Shown one piece after another: positions 1 to 6,014 of a stretch of DNA of 7,323 bases (the first letter of the stretch is position 1; each line of letters starts with the position of its first letter). This stretch comes from CAZQAA01 sp964591255 (GTDB lineage Bacteria; Desulfobacterota; DSM-4660; Desulfatiglandales; Desulfatiglandaceae). Position numbers and translations under genes: made by a program. The stretch is from contig CAZQAA010000011.1 in NCBI GenBank assembly GCA_964591255.1, forward strand, positions 1-7,323, in the 5' to 3' direction. Under the pieces are notes generated by a model. The model had not been told where the DNA came from and searched no databases. It was given only the letters and a program-made list of their open reading frames with translations.

Positions 1-24
1 CCCGGGATTGACATATTCTCTTTT

Positions 25-1020
25 TTACTCCTTTTCGCCTATTGACGAATGGGCTGCCTTAAATTCATCCGAAATTTTATAAAATGCGTCAACAATATCA
101 GGATCAAAATGCTTACCTTTCTCAGACAGTATGATCTCTACTGCCTTTTCATGGGATATGCCTTTTTTATAATAACGTTCGCTTCTAAGGGCATCGTAAA
201 CATCAGAAAGCGCCATTATCCTAGCAGACAGAGGAATGTCTTCTCCCTTTAAACCATAGGGGTATCCTTGTCCGTCCCATTTTTCATGATGGTAACGTAC
301 AATCTGGATTGCTATCTTCAAAAATGACTGGAATCCTAATCTCTTGTTGGCTACTTCCAAAATTTTGGAGCCATACTCACAATGTCTTTTCATAATATTA
401 AATTCTTTTTTATCTAATTTTCCAGGCTTACGAAGAATAGAATCAGGAACGCCAACCTTGCCGATATCATGGAGAGGGGCGGCTTTCACCAGATCATCAA
501 TGTAAGATTTCGTTAGATATTCTCTATAGTTGGGCAATTTTGATAATTCTCTTGCCAGAAGTTCAACATATCTGGATGTCCTCTCAAGGTGTTTCCCCGT
601 CTCTTCATCTCTGAGTTCTGCCTGATAGGCCAAGGCAAAAATAGTAACATCTTGGGTTATGGAAAGGCGTTCATTTATTATTATCAGTTCCTTTGTTTGT
701 TTCTTTATTGAAGAAAGCATACTAGATTGAAGTATGATCCCCATTAATACAAATATGGCTCCAAGCGCAAAAATAACACTTGTAAAGAGGTTCCCTGCCA
801 GATGTATCCCGGCATGGATAAGGTAAAAGACCGCAATATATCCAAAGAAAAAAAAGCACATCAGCACCAGATGGCATTTCGTCAGCACCTCAACCTTATG
901 ATTAAATTCAAACAGAATTTCATTGCCTAATTTGATGACAGATATGAATTTATAAATGCTGAGGAGCATAATCAATGCTCCCAAAATTATGATTGCCAAA
1001 GTGAGATTATGACTGGTCAT
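25..1020 (-). CDS. Membrane-anchored HD-GYP domain protein, predicted cyclic di-GMP phosphodiesterase
   Basis: This 331-residue protein has three predicted membrane helices at about residues 7-29, 48-70 and 77-98. A short linker at about 100-125 precedes a complete HD-GYP domain at about 125-320. Visible active-site elements are TGKH at 141-144, HDIGK at 184-188, the HH pair at 244-245, the signature GQGYP at 250-254 and the downstream SDVYDAL motif with D273. These are the expected metal ligands and the GYP loop. Known family role: hydrolysis of cyclic di-GMP to pGpG or GMP. Activity of this protein is inferred. No PAS, GAF or receiver domain is present, so the input, if any, would come through the membrane part. 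The start codon has a GAGGAA-like ribosome site about 10 bases upstream. The gene is divergent from the two-component genes and shares only their intergenic region. The family call is firm; the physiological role is unknown. Confidence 0.93.
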   Translation of the reverse strand: MTSHNLTLAIIILGALIMLLSIYKFISVIKLGNEILFEFNHKVEVLTKCHLVLMCFFFFGYIAVFYLIHAGIHLAGNLFTSVIFALGAIFVLMGIILQSSMLSSIKKQTKELIIINERLSITQDVTIFALAYQAELRDEETGKHLERTSRYVELLARELSKLPNYREYLTKSYIDDLVKAAPLHDIGKVGVPDSILRKPGKLDKKEFNIMKRHCEYGSKILEVANKRLGFQSFLKIAIQIVRYHHEKWDGQGYPYGLKGEDIPLSARIMALSDVYDALRSERYYKKGISHEKAVEIILSEKGKHFDPDIVDAFYKISDEFKAAHSSIGEKE

Positions 1021-1069
1021 TTAATCAATATTCCTCTATTCAAGTATTTCAAGGGGATAGGGCTTAAGA

Positions 1070-1095
1070 TTAAAATAGGGCATGCCCTGATTTAA
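1070..1095. repeat. 26-bp dyad, possible operator
   Basis: The core AGGGCATGCCCT at 1077-1088 is a perfect 12-bp palindrome. After two mismatched pairs on each side, symmetry resumes as TTAAA at 1070-1074 against TTTAA at 1091-1095. It lies about 50-75 bases upstream of the HD-GYP start, on that gene's 5' side, where a repressor or activator site could sit. It is not followed by a T run on either strand, so it does not look like a terminator. A role as an operator is inference. Confidence 0.4.
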
Positions 1096-1268
1096 AAGCA
1101 GCGGCTCTTTTTTATGCTTGTTTTTCCTTAATCACAAAGTTCATATAAAAAGGGATGATGCTTTCCTCACAGATATATTACAAAAAAAATGACACAACAT
1201 AAAACCTGCCGAATTTTATAGTTTTTTTGTTAATTCTGCGGTTATGCATCTCCCATGTATTTAAATTT

Positions 1269-1298
1269 ATCAGGAATTTTAAATATGGTTTTCCTGAT
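1269..1298. repeat. Spaced 8-bp inverted repeat upstream of the regulator gene
   Basis: The arms ATCAGGAA at 1269-1276 and TTCCTGAT at 1291-1298 are perfect inverse complements separated by 14 bases, so their centres are 22 bp apart, about two helical turns. That geometry suits a dimeric DNA-binding protein. It is not followed by a T run in either direction. Arms of this size can occur by chance in a window this long, so the call rests mainly on its position in a non-coding region. Confidence 0.3.
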
Positions 1299-1336
1299 TG
1301 ATACCTAAAAGGATTCTGCGATTCGCTATTTTATAC

Positions 1337-1351
1337 ATATCATAGTGATAT
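1337..1351. repeat. Short dyad overlapping a possible -10 box
   Basis: ATATCA and TGATAT flank the three bases TAG as a perfect inverted repeat. The right arm overlaps the TATACT hexamer at 1349-1354, the best -10 candidate for the two-component genes. A regulator bound here would cover that promoter. AT-rich dyads are frequent by chance, so confidence is low. Confidence 0.25.
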
Positions 1352-1550
1352 ACTCAAGATCTAATTAATGTTAATGAATCACTATCCATTCCATGTTCCG
1401 GAGGAGTGTGTCCTTTCCCATATCAACTTGGAGATTTATGGGGAAAGCTATATCATCTTGCTCGAGTTTCAGACGATCTTGACAATGGGATTCATTTTAG
1501 TCCATGTTTGGGAGAGAATAGAGACGTCCCGGCATCCAGCTATCAAACAT

Positions 1551-2246
1551 ATGAATGACAAAATAAAAATTTTTATCATTGAAGACGATCCGGTAATAAC
1601 AGAATTCCTGCGTACAGGTCTTAAATATGAGGGTTATGAAGTGATCTCTGCATCCTCCGGAAAGGACGGGTTGGAATCTCTGGCGCGGGAGATATTTGAT
1701 CTGGTAATACTGGATATTATGCTTCCGGACATCAATGGGTTTGATGTTTGCCGACAGATTCGCTCTCATGGATTTGATATCCCTATATTGATACTAACGG
1801 TCAAAAAGGAAGTAGCTGACCGGATACATGGACTGGACAGTGGTGCCGACGATTATTTGGTGAAACCGTTTAGTTTTGACGAACTCCTTGCCCGTATCCG
1901 GGCATTACTGCGTCGTAGTGGAAAGACCCTTGAAAAGAAAAAACTGGAATTGGCAGGGATTATTCTTGATAGGGAAACCCGAAAAGTCAGCAGGAATGGG
2001 AAGAGAATTGATCTTACGCCCACGGAATTCGGCCTATTAGAACTTTTTATACGCCATCCACATCGAGTTTTTACCAGGGAAACACTTTTAAACCGGGTGC
2101 TTGGTTACGATTATGACGGAGGCACCAACATCATAGACGTTCACATCAGCCACCTGCGCAACAAGCTGGGCGACCGACCACCGCGTCTGATCCGAACCAT
2201 CTATGCCGTGGGATATGCTTTTTACCCTGAGGAGCCGGACGTATGA
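1551..2246 (+). CDS. OmpR/PhoB-family response regulator
   Basis: This two-domain regulator has 231 residues when started at 1551. The receiver domain at about 4-120 has the acidic cluster EDD at 11-13, phospho-acceptor D55 in LVILDIMLPD, switch residue T83 and conserved K105 in the VKPF motif. A linker precedes a winged-helix DNA-binding domain at about 132-226 with the family signatures LTPTEFGLLELF and the recognition-helix stretch NIIDVHISHLRNKL, ending in IRTIYAVGYAF. The 1551 start gives the normal family length and places the first beta strand right after the Met. The frame is open back to 1368, but those 61 codons look unrelated. No strong Shine-Dalgarno precedes 1551, so the start is probable, not certain. 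The stop overlaps the kinase start by ATGA, so the pair is translationally coupled. It probably binds the CTTAA repeat array at 3702-3758 (inference). Confidence 0.93.
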   Translation: MNDKIKIFIIEDDPVITEFLRTGLKYEGYEVISASSGKDGLESLAREIFDLVILDIMLPDINGFDVCRQIRSHGFDIPILILTVKKEVADRIHGLDSGADDYLVKPFSFDELLARIRALLRRSGKTLEKKKLELAGIILDRETRKVSRNGKRIDLTPTEFGLLELFIRHPHRVFTRETLLNRVLGYDYDGGTNIIDVHISHLRNKLGDRPPRLIRTIYAVGYAFYPEEPDV

Positions 2247-3682
2247 GGGCTTGGGAAAAGCTTTCTCTGCGGGCGCGGCTCGGCCTGCTCTACGCTGTTC
2301 TGCTGATTTTTTCTGTCGTTTTGGTGGGATGCTATTCTTACTGGAATATCTGGCAGTTGTTTATCAGCAACAAGAGTAGCCAGTTACGCGCCCGGGCAAA
2401 GCCTATCGTAGAACACTGGCTTATTGGTAACGATTTGGATAAGTCGGACCTTCCCCACTTGAAACTTGATCCTCAAAATGCCTTTATTTTAGCTCGCGAT
2501 CTGACATCGCGTGATACCGTGGCGATTGTTTTGAATCGAAAAGGGGACATAATTGCCAATGGCAAGCGGCTTCCTGAAGAGCCGGAGGCTCCTGTCCCTG
2601 AGAAGCGATATTTTCGCAGGGCACTATCCGGGGAAAATGAAGTTACTTACCGCGGCCAGGTAAACGGTAAACCTGTGCTAGTCCTGCTTATACCTCTTCG
2701 GCCACAGCCGGCAAGTTCACGGATCTTCGGGGTGATCCAAATGAGTACCTTGCTCACAGATATAAAAGATATTCTATTCCGGCACGGGGCCATGTTAGTT
2801 TCCTTGGTGGCTATTATATTGATTTTGGGTATTCTTGCTGGTTTCTGGCTAATCGGCGTAAGTCTAAAAGATTTGCAAGGCCTGTTGACAAGCTGCAATC
2901 AGATCAGCAAAGGGAATTTTTCGCAGTGGGTGCCCGTTAAGAATCGCCGGGATGAAATCGGCCAACTGGCCATTGCCTTCAACCAGATGATTGAGAAGCT
3001 TGAAGCTACGTTCGCATCACAGCATCGCTTTGTGGCCAATGCCGCTCACGAACTGATGACACCTCTTACAGGGCTGCGTGGTTCTCTGGAAGTGCTCTTG
3101 CGCGGCGCCCAGGACGATCCTTCAGCAATGGCTCGACTTTCAAAGGGGATGTACAAAGAGGTAAATAGACTGATTAGGCTCTGCGAACAACTTTTGGGAC
3201 TGTCCCGCCTGGAGAATACGGCCAATGTACATAAGCAACCCATCATTTTGTCAGAGTTTTTCAATGAGTTTGAGACTCAGGCACAGGTGCTCGCGCGCGG
3301 GCGTTCTCTTATTATTCAGCATGGACCCTATGTGAAGGTCTCCGCAGATTACGATATGCTGAAACAGATCATGCTTAATCTTTTGTCCAATGCATTGCGC
3401 TATTCCCTGCCCGAAACGCCTGTTGTTATAGGGTGGAAACTGCTCCCGGCACAGGTAAAACTATGGGTTTCAGATCATGGACAGGGCATGAATGCTGAAA
3501 CACTGTTACATGTTTTTGAACCGTTTTACCAGGGAAAATCCACGGTAATATCAGATGACAAAGGCATTGGATTGGGGCTATCACTGGCAAAATCCATGGT
3601 TGAGGCCCACGAAGGCACTATTCGGATCGAAAGTGACCCCGGCAAGGGAACGACGGTTTCTTTTACACTTCCCATGGAATAA
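2243..3682 (+). CDS. Membrane sensor histidine kinase with extracytoplasmic Cache-like domain
   Basis: This 479-residue kinase has a first membrane helix at about 13-34 and a periplasmic sensor at about 36-180. The sensor contains a PAS/Cache-like stretch (DTVAIVLNRKGDIIANG, then a YRGQVNGKPVLVLLIPL segment). A second helix at about 183-207 leads into a HAMP domain at about 207-258. The dimerisation domain carries phospho-acceptor H269 in AHELMTPL, where the usual SHELRTPL has Arg in place of M272. The ATPase domain shows the N box with N379 and N383, the G1 box DHGQGM at 411-416, the F box FEPFYQG at 425-431 and the G2 box GIGLGLSLA at 441-449. All catalytic elements are present. The start overlaps the regulator stop as ATGA and has GAGGAG at 2229-2234, eight bases upstream. 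The signal sensed is unknown; the fold of the sensor region is inferred from pattern only. Confidence 0.93.
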   Translation: MRAWEKLSLRARLGLLYAVLLIFSVVLVGCYSYWNIWQLFISNKSSQLRARAKPIVEHWLIGNDLDKSDLPHLKLDPQNAFILARDLTSRDTVAIVLNRKGDIIANGKRLPEEPEAPVPEKRYFRRALSGENEVTYRGQVNGKPVLVLLIPLRPQPASSRIFGVIQMSTLLTDIKDILFRHGAMLVSLVAIILILGILAGFWLIGVSLKDLQGLLTSCNQISKGNFSQWVPVKNRRDEIGQLAIAFNQMIEKLEATFASQHRFVANAAHELMTPLTGLRGSLEVLLRGAQDDPSAMARLSKGMYKEVNRLIRLCEQLLGLSRLENTANVHKQPIILSEFFNEFETQAQVLARGRSLIIQHGPYVKVSADYDMLKQIMLNLLSNALRYSLPETPVVIGWKLLPAQVKLWVSDHGQGMNAETLLHVFEPFYQGKSTVISDDKGIGLGLSLAKSMVEAHEGTIRIESDPGKGTTVSFTLPME

Positions 3683-3701
3683 TCCACCTATCCAAAACAA
3701 T

Positions 3702-3758
3702 CTTAACAATCTTAATATTTTCTTAATCTCTTCTTTGAGACTTCTTAACCTTTCTTGA
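3702..3758 (+). promoter_or_regulatory. CTTAA direct-repeat array, probable response-regulator binding site
   Basis: CTTAA or a close variant starts at 3702, 3711, 3722, 3733 (CTTTG), 3744 and 3754 (CTTGA). The spacings are 9, 11, 11, 11 and 10 bases. Most copies are preceded by T and the pattern sits entirely between two genes. Direct repeats with an 11-bp period, all on one face of the helix, are the known binding architecture of OmpR/PhoB-family regulators. The CTTAA-N6-CTTAA form resembles the sites of the PmrA/QseB group. The regulator encoded just upstream is the obvious candidate ligand. The repeat is directly visible; the binding protein is inferred. Confidence 0.65.
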
Positions 3759-3772
3759 CTATTCTTTATACA
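3744..3772 (+). promoter_or_regulatory. Predicted activator-dependent promoter of the lipoprotein/permease operon
   Basis: TATACA at 3767-3772 is a plausible -10 box. The -35 position 17 bases upstream (3744-3749) reads CTTAAC, a poor -35 hexamer but a full copy of the repeated regulator element. A regulator site replacing the -35 box is typical of positively controlled OmpR-family promoters. Transcription would begin near 3779, giving a leader of about 15 bases that just contains the ribosome site of the next gene. Confidence 0.45.
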
Positions 3773-3784
3773 GAAAACAGTGAT

Positions 3785-3789
3785 GGAGG
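3785..3789 (+). promoter_or_regulatory. Shine-Dalgarno that fixes the lipoprotein start
   Basis: GGAGG at 3785-3789 lies five bases before the ATG at 3795. Upstream in-frame GTG (3780) and ATG (3783) precede or overlap this site and have no ribosome site of their own, so 3795 is the preferred start. Confidence 0.75.
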
Positions 3790-3794
3790 AATTT

Positions 3795-4091
3795 ATGAAT
3801 ATATATCTGCGTAAAGGGACACAAATGTTACCAATCTTGATAATTATCCTGTTTATTGCCGGATGCGCTCCAGGGCCCCCGCCTCCCATACCACCTGGCC
3901 TGTTCAGTGCAGGCATAAGCTGGATAGTGGTAGGTCTGCTTGTATGGGGTGTTATTTTGCTATGGAAAAATCTAAATGTTACCAAGATTACTAAAACAGA
4001 TCACCTGACTGATGCCCTGAATGCCATCAATGACCGTCTTAATGCTCTAGAAGAAAAGATGAATCAACCAGAAAGAGATAAGGAACAATAG
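3795..4091 (+). CDS. Small proline-rich lipoprotein with an additional membrane helix and a C-terminal coiled coil
   Basis: I do not recognise the family. The 98-residue product has a charged N-terminus, a hydrophobic segment at about 11-21 and the lipobox IAGC ending at C24, so it should be processed by signal peptidase II and lipidated. A proline-rich stretch follows at about 26-35 (GPPPPIPPG). A second strongly hydrophobic helix spans about 40-57 (WIVVGLLVWGVILLW). The polar tail from about 68-92 has heptad-like Leu/Ile/Met spacing and should form a short coiled coil. A lipid anchor plus a real transmembrane helix would place the tail in the cytoplasm, an uncommon topology. It is the first gene of a three-gene unit, 14 bases before the next. 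The shared Pro/Gly-rich segment in the next protein suggests a working pair (inference). Confidence 0.8.
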   Translation: MNIYLRKGTQMLPILIIILFIAGCAPGPPPPIPPGLFSAGISWIVVGLLVWGVILLWKNLNVTKITKTDHLTDALNAINDRLNALEEKMNQPERDKEQ

Positions 4092-4105
4092 TCAAGGAGG
4101 ATGTC

Positions 4106-4747
4106 ATGAAAAAAGTTTTTATCATTTTTACCGTTTCCGTATTTTTTTATTTAGTGTCTCATTCCATGGCAGGGCAAAACACTGCCCCTCCACTGCTGAT
4201 ACAGCAGCCTACAGTTCAGTCTGCCGTTCCAGGAATTCCACCAGGACCACCAGCGCCAGAACTGCCGGTTGCACCTCCTCCCGGTCCAGGTATTGGTCAA
4301 ACTATTCCTGCACAAACATTGCTGAATAACGTCTCAACCGCTGCCACCACCGTTCAGAAAATCATGAACCTGCTTACAGCCGGAAAAGTGTGGATAAAAA
4401 AGGGACGTGCCGGAGAGATTGAAATAAAGGGAGGGGTGCTTTATCAGGGGAGTGTTGTAGCGGTTCTAAATTTCAACCCAGTGGACTGCAGTGTGCTTCC
4501 CCTTGGTATTCACACTAGTATTCACCAAAACACCTATCAGATCCAAACAGTTAAAGCCCGATTAACGACTGTCATCCATGAACTGAAAATTTTGCCTGCG
4601 GCCGAATTCAGGGAGCCAGAAGCCAGTTGGGTCTTTCCTGTTGCGCTTGGCAATAGAATTGTAGCCCATCTGAAAGTCTATTACAATGGCATTCACATTG
4701 TTCCTGATTATCCGGCAAATCAGGAAATGACTTACTATGGTCAATAA
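4106..4747 (+). CDS. Exported proline-rich protein of unknown function
   Basis: No known family is recognised. The 213-residue product starts with a classical Sec signal peptide (MKKV, hydrophobic core at about 4-18, probable cleavage after SMA at about residue 22). A proline/glycine-rich linker covers about 27-66. A folded domain of about 150 residues follows, with alternating hydrophobic patterns suggesting mostly beta strands (for example VWIKKG, GEIEIKGGVLYQGSVVAVLNF). There is a single Cys in the mature part (C128). It has no lipobox and no further membrane helix, so it should be periplasmic or surface-exposed. The ribosome site AAGGAGG at 4094-4100 is near perfect. Its last 11 bases overlap the permease start, so production of the two is probably coupled. 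A role as a periplasmic partner of the permease or lipoprotein is inference from context only. Confidence 0.82.
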   Translation: MKKVFIIFTVSVFFYLVSHSMAGQNTAPPLLIQQPTVQSAVPGIPPGPPAPELPVAPPPGPGIGQTIPAQTLLNNVSTAATTVQKIMNLLTAGKVWIKKGRAGEIEIKGGVLYQGSVVAVLNFNPVDCSVLPLGIHTSIHQNTYQIQTVKARLTTVIHELKILPAAEFREPEASWVFPVALGNRIVAHLKVYYNGIHIVPDYPANQEMTYYGQ

Positions 4748-5837
4748 CATCCGGTCTGCCCTGAAGAGAAACCTTTTAACGGTTATGCTGCTGGCAGCGG
4801 CATTGGGGCTGGCGCATGTCCTTAGTCAGCCCCTCAGTCTGTTTCCGTCTATGGTGGATTGGGATACCATTATTACTCTTACCGGATTAATCCTGATTAC
4901 AACCGGAATCAGGGAGAGTGGCTTTTTTTATCTTTTTGCTTATCGTATTTCCCGGCGAATCAACAACGAACGTCTTTTAGCGATGTTTCTTGTTTTTCTT
5001 GCTGCCATACTCTCCATGTTTTTGACAAATGATATCGCCTTGTTCATCGTCGTCCCATTAACGTTAACCCTGCAACAAATTGTTGAAGACGATTACAGCA
5101 AAATTATCATCTTTGAGGCCATTGCCGTAAATGCCGGTTCGTCGCTGACGCCCATTGGCAACCCTCAAAACATTTTCCTCTGGCACCAATGGGGAGTTTC
5201 GTTCCCTGTTTTTGTCAAAGCCATGGCCCCGCTTGTTTCTATTATGTCGGTTGGATTGTTTGTCATGATCCTTATTTGTTTTCCACCGAAACAAATAAGG
5301 ATCGTCAATAATCATCATCTTGTTGTAGATCGTGCACTGTTTCTCCTGTCTTCAGTATTGTTAATTATGTTTGCTGTTTCTGTTGAACTGCAATTCGAAA
5401 AATATTTTTTGATAATCACCTTCTTTTCTATTTTACTGACTCGCAGAAGTGTCATATTAAAATCCGATTGGGGGTTTGTTTTTCTTTTTATTACCATTTT
5501 TATCGATCTACATCTTATATGTCAGCTCCAAGCAGTAAACCGTCTGTTTGCCATGTTGGATTTTAGCAAAACTCGTACATTGTTTCTTTCTGGTGCATTG
5601 TTTTCACAGGCCTTCAGCAATGTTCCGGCAGCCATTATACTGTTTAATTATTCAACTAATTTCAAGATTATCGCATATGCTGTCAATGTTGGTGCAAATG
5701 GATGTATGTTTGGTTCCTTTGCCAATCTGATTGCTTTGCGGCTTTCTAAAAAAACACCTACCTGTCTATCTTTCCATCTGTATTCTTTGCCTTATTTTAT
5801 GGTTACCTTTGCCTTGTCTTACTGTTTATTAATTTAA
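4737..5837 (+). CDS. ybiR: YbiR-type permease of the ArsB/NhaD/SLC13 ion transporter superfamily
   Basis: This 366-residue inner-membrane protein has about ten hydrophobic segments. It carries the paired signatures of the superfamily. The first half has the motif FLTNDIALFIVVPL at about 95-108 and the re-entrant loop VNAGSSLTPIGNPQNIFLW at 131-149. The second half has SNVPAAIIL at 294-302 and NVGANGCMFGSFANLIAL at 317-334. These, the length and the order match my recollection of E. coli YbiR, an uncharacterised transporter of about 370 residues. The substrate is unknown; arsenite, sodium/proton and carboxylate transporters all occur in the wider superfamily. The start lies within the end of the preceding gene (11-base overlap), with AGGA 11 bases upstream, so translational coupling is likely. 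A perfect 15-bp inverted repeat lies at codons 177-189, listed separately. No clear terminator follows. Confidence 0.9.
   Translation: MVNNIRSALKRNLLTVMLLAAALGLAHVLSQPLSLFPSMVDWDTIITLTGLILITTGIRESGFFYLFAYRISRRINNERLLAMFLVFLAAILSMFLTNDIALFIVVPLTLTLQQIVEDDYSKIIIFEAIAVNAGSSLTPIGNPQNIFLWHQWGVSFPVFVKAMAPLVSIMSVGLFVMILICFPPKQIRIVNNHHLVVDRALFLLSSVLLIMFAVSVELQFEKYFLIITFFSILLTRRSVILKSDWGFVFLFITIFIDLHLICQLQAVNRLFAMLDFSKTRTLFLSGALFSQAFSNVPAAIILFNYSTNFKIIAYAVNVGANGCMFGSFANLIALRLSKKTPTCLSFHLYSLPYFMVTFALSYCLLI
5267..5303 (+). repeat. Perfect 15-bp inverted repeat inside the permease gene
   Basis: GATCCTTATTTGTTT at 5267-5281 is the exact inverse complement of AAACAAATAAGGATC at 5289-5303, with a 7-base loop (TCCACCG) between them. 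A G-U pair inside the loop and one G-U plus one A-U pair outside could lengthen the stem in RNA. It encodes residues about 177-189 of the permease, the end of a membrane helix and the FPPK turn. No T run follows on either strand, so it is not a standard terminator. Possible roles are an RNA-processing or stability site, partial attenuation of the permease, a protein-binding palindrome, or the product of a template-switch mutation. Confidence 0.9.
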
Positions 5838-5942
5838 TGACCAGTTATAAAGACAGGAATTGCTTCTCAAACGGATATCCTTGGTGAATCTATATGTTTT
5901 TTCTGTGTCAATTTTAAAATGCGTATGTAGGCCAATTTTTTA

Positions 5943-5970
5943 TTGTATTTGCTCGATAAATCGGTATAAA
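5943..5970 (+). promoter_or_regulatory. Possible sigma-70-type promoter for the flavoprotein gene
   Basis: TTGTAT at 5943-5948 and TATAAA at 5965-5970 are separated by 16 bases. Read as TAAAAT at 5967-5972, the -10 box would give an 18-base spacer. A small dyad CGAT-AA-ATCG at 5954-5963 lies inside the spacer. Transcription from here would include the whole structured leader at 6015-6115. The region is AT-rich, so chance matches are possible. Confidence 0.35.
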
Positions 5971-6014
5971 ATAACAGGTACGTAAAAAAATATGTATGAA
6001 ATTATATTAACAAA

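Larger units (their letters stand above)
1021..1550. other. Long AT-rich divergent intergenic region
   Basis: This region separates the minus-strand HD-GYP gene from the plus-strand response regulator gene and must hold the promoters of both. I see no RNA gene and no convincing protein-coding gene in it. The response regulator frame stays open back to 1368, but the extra 61 codons resemble no receiver-domain N-terminus. Three dyads are listed separately. A TATACT hexamer at 1349-1354 could be a -10 box for the regulator gene, but no good -35 box lies 16-18 bases upstream of it. No rho-independent terminator was found. Confidence 0.6.

Noticed and set aside
1..24. TTGACA at 8-13 as a promoter at the window edge
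   Set aside because: No -10 box at a proper distance; it lies just past the 3' end of the HD-GYP gene and the context is cut off.
1438..1482. 14-codon ORF with GGAG four bases upstream, possible leader peptide of the regulator gene
   Set aside because: The product (MGKAISSCSSFRRS) shows no pattern, the ribosome site is weak, and no associated alternative RNA fold was seen.
3755..3760. TTGACT as a -35 box for the lipoprotein operon
   Set aside because: No -10-like hexamer lies 16-18 bases downstream; the good TATACA is only six bases away. It is better read as part of the CTTGA repeat element.
3581..3985. Minus-strand reading frame across the kinase end and the lipoprotein gene
   Set aside because: It runs opposite two well-supported genes and through the regulatory repeat array, with no recognisable product.
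4892..4913. 7-bp inverted repeat CCTGATT/AATCAGG in the permease gene
   Set aside because: Several 7-bp stems are expected by chance in a window this size, and nothing in the surroundings adds support.
5837..5887. 16-codon frame starting on the permease stop (TAATG)
   Set aside because: No ribosome site and no recognisable product; most likely chance.
5911..5936. Possible terminator after the permease (AT palindrome followed by a T run)
   Set aside because: The ATTTTAAAAT palindrome has no GC pairs and is separated from the T run at 5935 onward, so it would not form a stable terminator hairpin.
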